DNA of 64,000 nt from Gigaspora margarita (Eukaryota; Glomeromycota; Glomeromycetes; Diversisporales; Gigasporaceae): positions 125,317-189,316 of the forward strand of contig WTPW01000195.1 in the NCBI GenBank assembly GCA_009809945.1. The letters are read 5' to 3'. The notes under the pieces were generated by a model. That model made no database searches. It was not told where the DNA came from and saw nothing but the letters and a program-made list of their open reading frames with translations. Of the stretch, positions 12,062 through 23,578 are shown piece after piece. Numbering within the stretch: position 1 is the stretch's first letter; each line of letters starts with the position of its first letter. The translations under genes and the position numbers were made by a program.

Positions 12062-12803
12062 CAGTCAGACCTCTCTATAATCACAAGTTGGCCACGCCCT
12101 ATTTTGGTGATTGTATAGAGGTGTGACTATAAATAAAATACTTTGTTATGGTCACATGACCAAAGGTCAATTAGTAATATATTTGCGCATATTTGAAATA
12201 CTTTTAAAAATTTTTAAATATTTGATAGTGAATAACTTTTGATCCAGTGGCCTGATTTGGATAAAATGACCACAAGATTGTTTTCTAAAGAGTATAAAAT
12301 TGTCAAATCTAGTTACAAAATGCTAAGATCATTAAGGATTTTTCGTCTAGATATTTAAATTTAATCAATTTTTAAACATGTGAAGTGACTCAAATCCTTA
12401 ACGATCACAGGAGCCTGTGATTGGATTTTAACGATTTCGGGCTCATTAGAATCGTCTCATCGAGACGAACATTTTGGTGGTTATTTCATTTAAATCGGAC
12501 TGCTGCATCAAAAGTTATTTGCTGTCAACCCTTTAAGAATTTTTAATAGAATATTTTAAATAAACATAAATATGAATATTGGCAATTAGATTTTTTAATC
12601 CATATTTGATCAAAATTCGTGACTATAAAGAGGGTTTTTATTAATGAAATTGATAAAAAAATCAAAATTTTTTTGTGATAGTGATTATAAGTGATTTGTG
12701 ACTATAAGGAGGTTTTTTTACTATATTTAAGTCTGTTGCACAATATTGGGTGCTTATATAGAGGTGTGACTATATGGGGTGTGACTATAGAGAGGTCTGA
12801 CTG
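12062..12803. mobile_element. pogo/Tc1-like non-autonomous element
   Basis: This is a 742-bp element starting CAGTCAGACCTCTCTATAAT and ending with the inverted form. TA is duplicated at 12060-12061 and 12804-12805, and near each end a second internal version of the end sequence occurs (about 12100-12130 and 12755-12790). These are pogo/Tigger-type features. It has no transposase ORF. The interior carries the recurrent 120-bp module twice, in opposite orientations (about 12230-12300 and 12400-12522). Confidence 0.88.
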
Positions 12804-13264
12804 TATTGATATTTAGGATTTGATATAATGTAATAATTTGTTCTTGTATTTTTTTTTGAAGTTGTTTTTTTTTAGTAATGTAAATATAGATTTGAAGTAA
12901 CTTAATAGAAGTATTTTTAAAATGAATATCAAAGCCTATTATATAGCTATTGAAGTTATAAGTACATGTGATATATTTAAAAATATTATTGTAAATAAAG
13001 AGTCCTACACTAGTTGGTATGGGTTAGAAAAAAAGCTCTAGAAACTTGTATAGTTTTGATTTTGTAATTTAGAAATTTTCATTCTTTTGGGTTAAATAAG
13101 TTTCTAAAAGACCAAAAATATTATATTGGTTTTGGTTTAAGGTTTTTTTAATAAGAAGTTTTTTATAGGTTATAAGAGACCATTTGTATTAAGTGAGTTT
13201 ATCTTTATAAAATAGAAAAATATTCAGGTTCAAGTATTATTGCTTGATTTGGTATATGTAAAGG

Positions 13265-14097
13265 CAGTGATGATAAATGACCTAAAATGACCCAAATGAC
13301 CCAAGTGACAAATGACTAGTCATTGGGTCATTTCGAGGCTCAAATGACCTAGAAGGTCATTTAACATATGTTAGTTAATATTCTAAAGCTCTTTAGCCAA
13401 TCAGAATTGGTCGCCAAACAAAATTTAAACATAATCAATAATTGTAGCTATAAGTCAATTAATATTTATGTCTTAAGTAAAGTTGTTCAAAATAATAAAT
13501 TGCATATTTCGAACACCTTAAGACATAAATATTAATTGACTTAGTAAAATTTGGGACTTTAATCTATAGCTAAGATTATCGATAAGGAAAGTAATAAAAT
13601 TTGATAACTTTTTATACGAACAATTTGATCAACAAAATTATTTTATATGCCAATAAACTAAATGAACTTATCAGTAATAACCAAAATGATCTTGTCATGA
13701 TTTAATAGTTTTGGGTTATTTAAATTTTGATCAAATGGTTGAGTTATTTACCATTTCTAGGTGGGACTGGGTATATAATTTATTGAGTTTGGGCACAAAT
13801 ACCTAGCCCAACCTAGCTTACTTCGAAACCTATACATATGCATTATTGTTATGCAGTTAAAGTTGATCAATCTATGTAGAAAATATTATATTTGGGATAC
13901 AAATTCTATAAGCATGATGGCTTAATGACTAAATGACCCTCAAATGACCTTGGTCATTTCTAAATGACCATGGTCATTTGGTTACGAGTCATTTCAAAAT
14001 GACCCAAAATTGAGATGACCATTAATGACTAGTCATTTTAGGGTCATTTGGGGTCATTTGAAAAATTTGCAAATGACCAGATCATTTACTATCACTG
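13265..14097. mobile_element. AATGACC foldback MITE, hAT-like
   Basis: This is an 833-bp element whose ends CAGTGATGATAAATGACC and its inverted partner are flanked by TGTAAAGG/TATAAAGG (13257-13264 and 14098-14105; one mismatch in 8 bp). Both sub-terminal zones are filled with AATGACC and GGTCATTT repeats in inverted orientation. The centre holds a second inverted repeat around ATTAATATTTATGTCTTAAG. It has no ORF. Relatives are at 33069-33651 and 48430-49537. Confidence 0.82.
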
Positions 14098-14160
14098 TAT
14101 AAAGGTATATTAAAATTGTTCATAATTGTTTGAGTATTGGGTATAGAAGTTGAATTGGTA

Positions 14161-14538
14161 TTAAGATTTGGAGTTGTATATATTTGTGAGTTGAGTGTTA
14201 GAAAAAAAAAAGATTATTAGTAAAACTTGGTATTTGAAAATTGTTATTAGATAATTTAAGTTCGATATTAGAAAAGGATAGCAGTTCTCCAAAAGGTGGA
14301 AATATGAAGTAATCTGGTACAAGGTTTTTATATAGGAGGTAAATATATGCTTTAGTAAAAACATAATCAAGTTGAAAATGTGGTTTAATAGAAATTTTAA
14401 TATATTGATTTGAATAAATATAAGGTAATGTTCTAGTATATATTGCAAAAAAGAGCCTATAGTTTGTGAAAAATGTAAAGTTTGTAGTTTATGGTTCACA
14501 TCACTTACATTCATTAAAGAAAATTCATATAAATTCAA
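14161..14538 (-). pseudogene. LINE copy C endonuclease-region fragment
   Basis: This is a 125-residue open stretch on the minus strand at the position of the ORF2 endonuclease of LINE copy C, between the MITE ending at 14097 and the retroposed insertion at 14607. It is dominated by Ile, Leu, Phe and Asn, and I can identify no catalytic motif within it. The assignment rests on order relative to RT (9.5-10.5 kb) and the ORF2 N-terminus (about 15.9 kb). Confidence 0.4.
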
Positions 14539-14606
14539 ATAACATCTTGTCTTTTAATTTAATTGATATTAAAAATATAAACCATAAAAATACAATACTG
14601 CTTTTT

Positions 14607-15463
14607 CTGACAAAGATCTTCTGAACTCTTTCTACTGATCACCTGTACCAACAAACTGCTAACCTTCAGAAGTGAAGTTACAATAGAAAATAGTAAAAGA
14701 ACTAAAGACTATGCAGTCAGGTAGCTACTATTTAGGGATACAGTTAATTGAGTATCTGCTAGTAGCTTCAGAGTTTATTACTCACCACACTAAAGGGAAC
14801 TTGTCATTTAGAGATAAAGTTCATAGACTAACTGCTGACAAGCTCAGAGCTTATTACTTATCCTGGACCAACAATGTGGCAGATTTTGTTAAATATTGGA
14901 CTTACACAGAAAGACTACTCTCTTTATTCATACAAGTGAAAACCTTGGTGTCATTGTGTTTTTATTTTTTTTTCAAAGAATTTTCAAGAAAGTGGGCTTT
15001 TTTGGTATACCCCTTCAAAGATTGGCAATGTTTACTCTATCCAAATTGGGAAGGCACCTACTATATTGGGTTATACTATCATGAGTAGCTTGGTATTAAG
15101 CAATGTGAAATAACATATAGATATTTCAGAGAAACCACTATAAAGAAGATTCTCGAACATTCTTTGGTTATGGTAGTCAGGTTTAATAACTACCTTTTTT
15201 GGTTTAACATTAACAGGACCTCTGGCCTGGTTAGTTGAGAGATTATAATATTAAAATTTTTACTATTAAAGTCTGAGGATTTGTTGTATGATTAATTCTA
15301 TCAGCTAACTATAGGCCTCAGATAAAGATTCAAAGTAACGAAAAGCTTGTAGTGAAGTCTGAGCATGTCTTTTATAAGTGTGTAGAATATTAGTTGTTTA
15401 ACATGTAATAATTGAAATATAATAAAGAAATGCAGCAAGGTCTCAGTTATAAAACCAAAAAAA
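14607..15463 (+). mobile_element. Retroposed 857-bp sequence with poly(A) and 13-bp duplication
   Basis: The block is bounded by a perfect 13-bp direct repeat AATACTGCTTTTT (14594-14606 and 15464-15476) and ends in an A-rich tail with AATAAA at about 15421. That is the signature of LINE-mediated insertion of an RNA. It differs from the flanking LINE copy C in being less AT-rich. It could be a processed pseudogene of a host transcript or a long SINE-like family; I recognise no domain in it. It contains the open stretch 14711-15088. Confidence 0.75.
14711..15088 (+). CDS. Unrecognised 125-residue ORF inside the retroposed block
   Basis: The ORF starts MQSGSYYLGIQLIEYLL and ends with YYIGLYYHE. 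It is rich in aromatic residues and has no signal peptide or motif I can name. It lies wholly within the retroposed sequence, about 100 bases from its start, and an overlapping frame at 14896-15084 is also open. If the block is a processed copy of a host mRNA, this may be a fragment of its coding region; equally it may be chance. Function is unknown. Confidence 0.25.
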   Translation: MQSGSYYLGIQLIEYLLVASEFITHHTKGNLSFRDKVHRLTADKLRAYYLSWTNNVADFVKYWTYTERLLSLFIQVKTLVSLCFYFFFKEFSRKWAFLVYPFKDWQCLLYPNWEGTYYIGLYYHE

Positions 15464-16039
15464 AATACTGCTTTTTTATTTATTATTTTGTGAATATTAA
15501 AGGTTAAAATTAATCAATTTCTCAAATTTCAGACTAATTCTAAATATTTTTTAGGTGCTATGAATTTTTGATCAATATTAGCCAAGTCATGTAACTAAAT
15601 TTTATAAAAATTTAGAATGATCTATATTTTTTGATAAGTATAGATGACATGAACCATATAATAGTAGAGAAATTTGTTATAACATATTGTTGGTTATACA
15701 TCTTAAGAGAGCTAAGATTGGAGCGAATATAGTTTCTCCATTTAAATTTTTTCATTATTGAAGTCTTTTTCCAATAGGGATTCATTATTAATTTCTGATA
15801 TTGGATAGTTGTTAGAGTTGGTAGCAGTTAGTAGTAAAAAGGTATTGAAGAAAAAGTTGAACTTCAGAAAGAAATGAAGATATAGTATTTAACTTATTGC
15901 TAATATCTTCTGTAGAGGCACTTGCCATTTCAAGCTTGGTTTTCATAGCTGTGCAGAATGCTATAGCCTGCCTTGTACATTTGGTCTGACTATTATAAAC
16001 CAGGTTCTCTGTGTATTTGTAATTAATATTATTGGCCTC

Positions 16040-17230
16040 AAATGTATAAAAACATTAAAGAATATATTAAAACTTGTAATAAATATCAAACATATAGAAA
16101 GTATAAAATTTGTGGACCCCTGCAATCAGGGTTGATAATGGAGCCAATGGAGCTCAATAGTTGTGCAAATCGATCTTAAAAAACTAGTATCCATTGGCTC
16201 TATTCAGAGCTCCATTGGCCCTATTCGCAGCTCTATTGGGCTCTGTTGAGCTCCATTGCCAACCCTGCCTGCAACCCATACTAGTTGAAGTGCCTTTTCA
16301 CAAAATTGGTATAGATTTCATAGGCCCTCAAAATGCTACCATAAATGGAAATTATTATATCATTGTAGCCGTGAAGTAGATAACTAAATGGCCAGAAGCT
16401 AAACTATACCTACTGCAGATGCACAACAAATAGCTTATTTTATTTTTCAAGAAATAGTATTTTAATAAAGAAGTTCTATGTACCTGATATCTAACAAAGA
16501 ATTTTATTTTAATAATAATGTGATAAAATTTATAGCAAAAAAGTCTGAAATCAAATATCTATTGACTATACCATATTACCCATGAACTAATAGGTTGGTA
16601 AAAAGATTTAATTGTACTCAATGTGAGTTTTTAACTAAATTAATTTGCTAAGATAAGAATAGATACTTTAATACTATTAGTATTATATGCCTATTAGACC
16701 TTCAAACAATCTATAACAAGGTTTACCCCCTTCTGCCTTACCTATAGTAGAGAGGCAAAATTATTTATTATTGATGAAGAAGATACAGTAATTGGAAATA
16801 TGCATAATTGATTGACCACTATTGTAGAAGACCTATCTATTTAGAGAAAAATTGCCAAAGAAAATATTAGAAAAATACAAAAGTGACAAAAATTCTATTA
16901 AAATAGAAAAATTTAAAAGTAATTCAAATCTTTTAATAAGAAAATAAAGTTCTACAGTTTGATGTCGCTCAAGTTGGTAGACATACTAGAAAATGCTTAC
17001 CACGATGGATTGGACCTTTTATTATATATACTTGCATAGCACAAGATGTACACAGATTATGTATACTAGATAATCAAGCCCTAGATATCCCACAAAATGT
17101 ATAGTTACTCAAATGATACTAAAAAAGGAATAGCTAAATTACTGATAAAGGTAATACTAGTGGAACATTCAAGCATTATATTGAGATTATAAACTACTCA
17201 GATATAGAAAATATATGGGTAGTGCTCCTT
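16040..17230 (+). mobile_element. LTR retrotransposon (Gypsy-type) integrase fossil
   Basis: The plus-strand sequence encodes recognisable pieces of a Ty3/Gypsy integrase: an N-terminal zinc-binding zone, an rve core beginning with GIDFIGP, and a C-terminal part near 16950-17110. No RT or gag of the element is seen here. It is a fragment, old and broken, with about ten or more breaks. A hAT-like MITE (16127-16267) has inserted into it. AT-rich sequence at about 17230-17520 with a TATAAAAA-like box may be a remnant of the 3' LTR, but I could not match it to a partner LTR. Confidence 0.75.
16127..16267. mobile_element. hAT-like MITE, GGAGCCAATGG family
   Basis: This 141-bp element has CAGGGTTGATAATGGAGC at one end and the matching inverted end GAGCTCCATTGCCAACCCTG. 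It is flanked by CCTGCAAT/CCTGCAAC (16119-16126 and 16268-16275; one mismatch). The interior repeats CCATTGG and GAGCTC. It is the same family as 1616-1854 and sits inside the Gypsy fossil. Confidence 0.82.
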
Positions 17231-17529
17231 CGCTCTCTTAGACTTAGTTCTTATCTATAGATTTCTATTCTATTTCTTTATTCTCTTATTCATATATTGA
17301 ACGTTTAATAAAATATTGATCATATTATATCAATCATTTAAATAAATCAATAAACAAAGTTATCAATTGGTCATAATCAATCATCATATAAGATCAATTA
17401 CTGCCAATTTTAAAGTACTTACTATAAAAATCCCAATTCTCTTGTATCTTTACATACATTAGAGTCATTGCCTATTTCGATAAAAACCTTATTTAACCCT
17501 CTTTCAAATTGATAGTAACAAATGTATTA

Positions 17530-18389
17530 AATTTGCCAAATCCCAAATTTATAGCATAAACCGTATAGGTAACTCGTCCCTTAAATTACAAAGAGGAGTA
17601 CTTTAAGTGTGAAACTGGATTGATCTTCCAACCCAGACAAATTCAGATATCTAGACCAGAGATTTTTACTAGGATTGGTCAAAGAACTTAAATTATGGCT
17701 AAAGATGTACTCAAAGTTAGCTTTATACATAATCTGATGCGGATTCAATTCGGATTTGATAGAATCTGGATGGCCTGTCAAAATTAGGATCGAAATACTA
17801 AAATAAATAAATCGAGAAACTTCGAAATTAAACTTCAAAAATCTGTTAAAAAAACTGATGTGTTTTTCAGGCTGGGGTATTATGTCACATTATGCATATC
17901 TTATTGTACTACTGCATCCTCCACACAAATGCTGTCCAGGAAATTAAACAAGCGTTCACAATACCCTCTGTAACATAATACCCGCTCCCTTATAAGTTAT
18001 TAAATTTCAAAAAAAGTCATAAATTGTATGAGTTACTGAAGCTAACGGCATTTTTTTTTTTATACTCATTTATTTATTAATTCTATTTATAACAATGTTA
18101 ATAATTTGTATCTAATTTAAATAATTTTGAAATTGGTCAAAAAATTCATCCGCTAGTTTCTTGAGTGAATGTTCCCTATTTCCAAGATCATTTAGTACAC
18201 TAGACAAAAAAAAACGATGCTTTATAATGAGATTTATTCTTTACATCCGTGCGCATTTGTAAGCTGACAATGATGCAAGATTTTAATTCCCATTCTTTGG
18301 CCGGATCATTTTTATTCGGCTAAAGCTTTTTTCATATCAACATTTTTTCTCAGTGAAGACGAAAAAAAGTTTAAAAAGATGTAAAATAA
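17530..18389. other. No gene recognised; low-repeat intergenic stretch
   Basis: I see no domain, inverted ends or target duplication here. A less AT-rich segment at about 17580-18000 has an open minus-strand stretch (17581-17838) without recognisable features. Composition and lack of repeats set it apart from the transposon blocks on both sides. Confidence 0.4.
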
Positions 18390-18719
18390 ATGCAAAAATT
18401 TAAACCACTATGTGATTATACAAAATTTTTAAAGTTTTTTATTAATTGTAAGGCTAAAAAAATGAATAATTTAGTTCGACTCAACCTTATACATAGATCA
18501 TTAAGATCGTTAAAATATCCTATAATTAATTCATTATTGAAATATTTGCTGAGAGTAAAAAAAAGCGCTTTACACAATTTAAATTTAAATTTTTTGGTTT
18601 ATAAATTTAATTCAGAAAATTTTATTAGAATAAATAAACAAATCTTTTTCTCACAACTCCAAATTTATCATTATGTACAACATTTCAATTCAGAATTAAT
18701 AGTGTTATTACATTATTAA
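18390..18719 (+). CDS. Hypothetical basic 109-residue ORF
   Basis: A single frame open for 109 codons starts MQKFKPLCDYTKFLKFF. It is very rich in Lys, Asn, Leu and Phe, as chance ORFs in AT-rich DNA are. I see no domain, no signal peptide and no second exon. It is listed because it lies in the least repetitive stretch of the window and is longer than its neighbours. A spurious ORF or an exon fragment of an unknown gene are both possible. Confidence 0.2.
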   Translation: MQKFKPLCDYTKFLKFFINCKAKKMNNLVRLNLIHRSLRSLKYPIINSLLKYLLRVKKSALHNLNLNFLVYKFNSENFIRINKQIFFSQLQIYHYVQHFNSELIVLLHY

Positions 18720-19603
18720 AAATCTTAACAAAAAAAATACTATGAAAATCAGAACTTTACAGCTTGATGAAATTTATTTTGGTTATGAGTAGCAACCTAG
18801 CCTACCGAATAAATGATTGTGGCGATGATTAATTGAAATTTTTTAAGCCAATTAACTGATTTTTGACGCAGTCAGCAGTTTCAAAATAATGTAATAGAAT
18901 TTTCAGAATTAATGATTCGATAGTATGTTGTTAAAGGCTTCAGGATCCCGTTCTGCAAGTTTTTTTTTTTTTACTATTTTTATCATTATTTTTTAATACC
19001 TTTTCTATTATTGTTATTTCTTTCAATGTTTGGTTCCTCTATGTCTATAGAAATCCATGTAATTAGAATATAGTTAACGTGCTTAAACATTACCTATTAC
19101 AAACTATTTTGGGTGATAAAAAGTTGATTAAATGTTTCACAAATTTGAAAACGTTTTGTATAATGGCTCAAGTTCAATAATAAATGCAAGAATAAGTGCA
19201 AGTGCAAGAACAAGGATAAGAACAATTGCTTCGCAGTAGATAAAAAGTAAAGCATAAAATTAATAAAAAAAAATAGTGAATATATTAGCAAATATTAAGA
19301 AAAATTTCATTCCACCAAAGATTTAGATGATTGATTTGTAAATTTTTGGTCAGAATTTTTGCCGCCCAAATTATCATATTTTCTTGTGATTTTTGTAGTT
19401 GCCAGTGTGCTAAAATTAATATAGCAATATAAGCAAGTCATTGTACTTAACCGTTTTTTGATTGGTTATATAACTCGTGATCAAAATGCTAATACTAATA
19501 TCGATGAGCCAGTTATATTCAAGAATGTAATCACAATTCAATTTCATTAACAATTGTTTAATCACATTTGTCGATTTGTAACAAAATTTTTTAAGATAAA
19601 ATC

Positions 19604-19741
19604 ATGAATCAACCAAATATTGTAAACCCCGGAATCTGTTTACTGACTGCGCTTATGATAGTCATGATTATGAGACTAAGTGCATTTGTTGCATTTATCG
19701 GATTTGTTAGATTTATGGCAGTTATTAAATTTATCAAATAA
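19604..19741 (+). CDS. Candidate 45-residue hydrophobic microprotein
   Basis: This short ORF begins MNQPNIVNPGICLLTALMIV and continues through alternating hydrophobic stretches rich in Met, Val, Phe and Ala to a TAA at 19739. Apart from two Arg and two Lys it would be one membrane-spanning helix or hairpin. The start context is AAAATCATGA, and codon choice is less AT-biased than in the surrounding DNA. AATAAA follows at about 19815. No family is recognised and no intron signals were identified, so it could be chance. Confidence 0.2.
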   Translation: MNQPNIVNPGICLLTALMIVMIMRLSAFVAFIGFVRFMAVIKFIK

Positions 19742-19914
19742 ATCAGAGTTATGACAAAAATCAAATTGATAGCATAAATGCCATCTAATTGTAATAATAT
19801 ATCTTTTATTATAAATAAAGGCTTCGTACTCTAGAGGAAATTCATCCTTTGTAATTCTGATTAATTTAACACACTAGAAAAACTCGTTCATAATTGTGAA
19901 CCGCAAAATTTCTT

Positions 19915-19935
19915 AATTTGCGTTTTTTACCCCTT
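19915..19935. repeat. Short inverted repeat, CGCAAA/TTTGCG
   Basis: CGCAAAATTTCTTAATTTGCG forms a small near-palindromic hairpin and is present in both versions of the locus. No function can be assigned. Confidence 0.4.
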
Positions 19936-20040
19936 TTTGCCCTTATTTGATGGCCGTTTATGGTAAAAAAATGGCTAAAAAAGGTTACTTATCGTATCAC
20001 GAAATTGATCGCGTTTTATATAGACTCCTGCTCTTGCTCT

Positions 20041-20087
20041 GGTAGGAGCTCTGGTAGGAGCTCTGGTAGGAGCTCTGGTAGAGCTTA
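20041..20087 (+). repeat. 12-bp minisatellite GGTAGGAGCTCT
   Basis: Three full units at 20041-20076 are followed by a partial unit ending GAGCTT. The second version of this locus (24261-24284) has two full units. It is thus a length polymorphism between two contigs. Confidence 0.85.
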
Positions 20088-21908
20088 GCTAGAGCTCAAG
20101 AACGAATCAAAGTAGTTGACGAGACTCAGTGAATTTATGTAGTTTGTAATTATTTGTTACCAAAAATTATTGGATTAACGTGGGTTCTGGGACGAAGTTT
20201 GCTTATTTTTTGATATTTTTGATTTTTTACTTTCGGATTTTTTACCGTCTAGATGAATTGATAATCGCTAGAATTAAAGACCTGCGATATTTTGAGTTTC
20301 GCTAAACCAATCATTTAGTGCTAAACTTGATCTATTGATGAGATTGATTTTCCACTATTTTTATCGCTCTGAAAAAGGTTACATCATATAAATTTACTAA
20401 TTTAGGATTAGTATTGTATAAAAAAAAATACAATAAACCTTCTTATTACATAATTAGTCTGTCATAATAGACTTCTAAAAATTACATAATGTATCCGTCG
20501 ATCACTTCAATTCTTATTACCCCGGTACTTTCATACCCCAGAAATTATATCCACGTGCAGCCAGTTATGCCCCGAAAGTAAATATTTTATTTCTATCCAA
20601 ATTCAAGCTGGTTCTCTTCGATTCAATAATTTATTCTTTACATGCATAAAAAGAGAACCTTTAAGATCTTTAACTGTTAACATATCAAGACACATAGGTA
20701 TGTATATATGTAAGTTCATCTTTTTAATCAATTACAGACTTATAATTACATATTACTGCGTTAAGCAACAAGTCAGTTTTTGTCTATGATGAGAGTTTTG
20801 AAAAACGACTTTGGCTAATTTAATGAAGCCAGAAGTTAAACAGCTTATTAAAACACAAGCTATTTCTACTGCTCAACTGAATTTTGATTGGCCCAAAACA
20901 TATATGTTCATTTTGAGGGCAGAAATCTGGGGGGGGTTACGTTAAACAACTAATTAACTTTCAACGGCCATGCATGATAAATATACGTATGATACATAGA
21001 CTCAGTGCGCATTAATAAAAATATATTTCAAAAACTTTTTTCCCTTTACCTTACGTATGAAAAAAAATCAGTTTATTACTTTAAAAAGAACAATTGTTTC
21101 TCACATGTAATTTCTTAACTTGTAACCCGCGCATAAATATTTAATTATTGACGCAAACCCGAAAAAATCATCACTTCTGCGGAGATTTCACCGTTCATGT
21201 AATTATTATTCATGTCGTACATACGTACATATTCATAATTATCCTAATTTATCGTATCTTACGTAACAGCTAACACAAGGCTCACAGGATTAGCGCGACG
21301 CTTTACCTTGTTGTCTTTAATAAACTCTTGTAATGTAAAATAAACTTTTCCTGATCTACTACTATGTGGCTTAGTAGGCATAGTAGTATGATCTTCATTT
21401 GTAACTCTTGTGCACGTAATTGTGCTATTACTCTGTCCGGCTATTTCTCAATATACTTAGTTATTTTGTCCAGTGTCCTGACGTACTGTGGATTACTATG
21501 GTTATTGTTTTGTTTTAGAGAGTTATTCTGAAGTATCGATGACTGAAGTCTTGACTCATTTACTCACTGAATCTAACACACCTCTTTCGATATAATTGTC
21601 TGGATTGTTTGGGATTTGTTGGTTTGTTTTTGACCTGGAAGACCAGACTTTGTGTGTCATGTTGGTGGTAACTGTAAGATCCAAAAAGAAAGAAAATTAA
21701 GACAAATAACATGTATAAAATCTACCAAGTTCCCTACTGGAAACCAATGAGTATTGAGGTCCAGTATGTGAAAAGTAGAACCTGAAGCTCCATAAGGAGA
21801 AAGAAATCTATCAAAAAGAAACCATTAAAACCCATACAAAGGTCAAGAGAAAAAAAAAAGACTCAAATTCGTGAAAGAAGCAAATATATAAGACAACTAG
21901 AACAATAG

Positions 21909-22277
21909 TATAATATAATATTAACATTACTTACTCTTGACAAATTAGATGAAGTCCAAGACATAATTAATAAAGTTTTTGGAAATAAATTAAGTCGAGC
22001 AAGTAGAGCCAGGTTTTTACTTGCCCTGTATATCAAAGTTACTCTATCCATAAGAAAGAACGAAAGCCTACTCTTGATACTTACTATAGCCAAAAGCACC
22101 CAAAAGTTTTGACAAAAGAGACTCACTGTAACTGAAGTTCTTGACAGCTATTATGTTCTGGAGGAACCTTCCAATGATGTCAAATTTGGTTTTAAGGAGA
22201 GAGTATTAACCACCTGGACCAACTCCTTCAAAAACTTGCCAATGAATGTAATGCTATTGAATGAAAATGTATCCTAA
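21909..22277 (+). pseudogene. Unassigned 123-codon coding-like stretch
   Basis: One plus-strand frame runs 123 codons, interrupted by a single TGA near 22111. It includes LDEVQDIINKVFGNKLSRA before the TGA and EVLDSYYVLEEPSNDVKFGF after it. The residue make-up (charged, ordinary codon use, few Asn/Ile runs) is more protein-like than most ORFs in the window. I do not recognise the family. It may be a decayed exon of a host gene or of a transposase. The minus-strand ORF overlapping it is a shadow. Confidence 0.35.
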
Positions 22278-22391
22278 GGAAAGAGAAAAAAAACTATCCA
22301 AGAACCCTTGATAGTGTCATATTGATGAACAGTATATGGCATACTTGTATGAAAAAATGGATAAAGCAAACAATTGGTTGATATGTTGTCT

Positions 22392-23578
22392 AGGGCCAAT
22401 GATTTTCTGCAGTAGTTAATACCAAATTCTGTGTGTGGTTAAGGCAAATTCTGTGATTTGCTGCAGTAAAATTTTTTTATAAATTCTGTGCAATTTTATG
22501 AATTTCTGTGTAATTCTGTACTGTGGCAATGTATTCTAATTTTGTGACTTAATGCACTTATAAGGAAAAAAATTTCAAAATAATTTGCATTATATTAAAA
22601 GAATTAAAAAAATTCATACTGTTAATTGTTCTATCATTTACTTTTATGGCAAAAAAATTAAAAAATCTTTTATTATGCATTTATATTTAGAAAATTTTTA
22701 CTAATATTTTTATGTTTTATACTTGATATTTTTAACTCTATTACTTTCACTACAATTTTATATCAATATTACAAATTTATTTTTAAAAGAGCTTATATTA
22801 TGATTTTCTAACTATTTTTGAACTTTCTTAAAGTATATACTTGGTTAAACTTGATATTTTAAATTGAGAATTTCTATTTGTACACTAATGTGCAGTGTTG
22901 TCATGGGGCAGAGTTGGACAATGATTTGGACAATTTTGAACAATTAAATAAAGTAAAATTACTTAACATTTTATTCAGATAACCTATTTTAATTTTAACT
23001 GAAATGTGTTCAGCACCTAAAAAAATATATAGTTATATATTTTTAGATAGATTTATTAATTATTAAAGCCTGAACAAGCTTTATACAATCTTGGACATTT
23101 GGACAATTTTGGATGTAGACAAGCCAAAAAAGGCTGTGGACAGCCAAAACATACAACTCTGCATACAGGTACATATTATAACTCAAAATTTTGCTTATAA
23201 AACTACTTTTCGAGTTTTAACAAAAAATAATTTCTTGCAAAATTTTAGCATAAACTATAAATTCTTCAATCCCAAAGCTAACTCTTATATTAACCTCAAA
23301 TTAATTTAATTTTTTGGTTATAATTTATAGGTTATACAGATTTGTAAATTAATTTATTTTCTTTTAAATAATGCATAAAAAATTTTAAATCTGACAATCT
23401 GGTAAATTATTTATATAATAAAACACTTAATTCAATTGGTTAATTTATATGCTTATGAAATTCTGCATATTCTGTATATTTTGTAATATTCTGTGATGAT
23501 TAAAGGTAATTTCTGCAGTTGGATATACTTAAGAGAAATTCTGCTATTTCAGTAAATTATAGAAAATTTACTGCCCTG
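22392..23578. mobile_element. hAT-like non-autonomous element rich in AATTCTGTG
   Basis: The ends AGGGCCAATGATTTTCTGC and an inverted AGGGCAGTAAATTTTCT resemble each other. The flanks TGTTGTCT and TGTTATAT would be an 8-bp duplication with two mismatches. Both sub-terminal zones repeat AATTCTGTG-like motifs (about 22410-22560 and 23450-23550). No transposase is seen. A second MITE is nested at 22893-23161. Confidence 0.45.
22893..23161. mobile_element. hAT-like MITE, TTGGACAATT family
   Basis: This is a 269-bp element from CAGTGTTGTCATGGGGCAG to TACAACTCTG with TTGGACAATTTTG repeats inside both ends. It is the same family as 54790-55069, where an 8-bp duplication is clear. Here the flanks no longer match. 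Confidence 0.75.

Larger units (their letters stand above)
4760..16018 (-). mobile_element. LINE copy C, decayed, with many nested insertions
   Basis: This is an ORF2-type LINE on the minus strand, laid out in the same order as copy B. The C-terminal zone is at 4800-5380, RNase H at about 5380-6050, the RT palm at 9470-10250, fingers at 10400-10560, linker and endonuclease at 10900-14600, and the ORF2 N-terminus at about 15850-16018. The last part matches the copy B region near 58690-58790. The copy is 5'-truncated near the ORF2 start. Insertions at 5440, about 6410-8380, 9521, 10569, 12062, 13265 and 14607 have stretched it to 11 kb. Boundaries of the decayed parts are approximate. Confidence 0.75.

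Noticed and set aside
19097-19291. 64-residue minus-strand ORF with Leu/His repeats
   Set aside because: It translates an AAGTGCAAG/AACAAGG-type short repeat.
20440-21700. Possible LTR, judged from a promoter-like stretch and ACGTATGA repeats
   Set aside because: No TG..CA boundaries, no partner repeat other than the artefactual duplication and no primer-binding site that I could defend.
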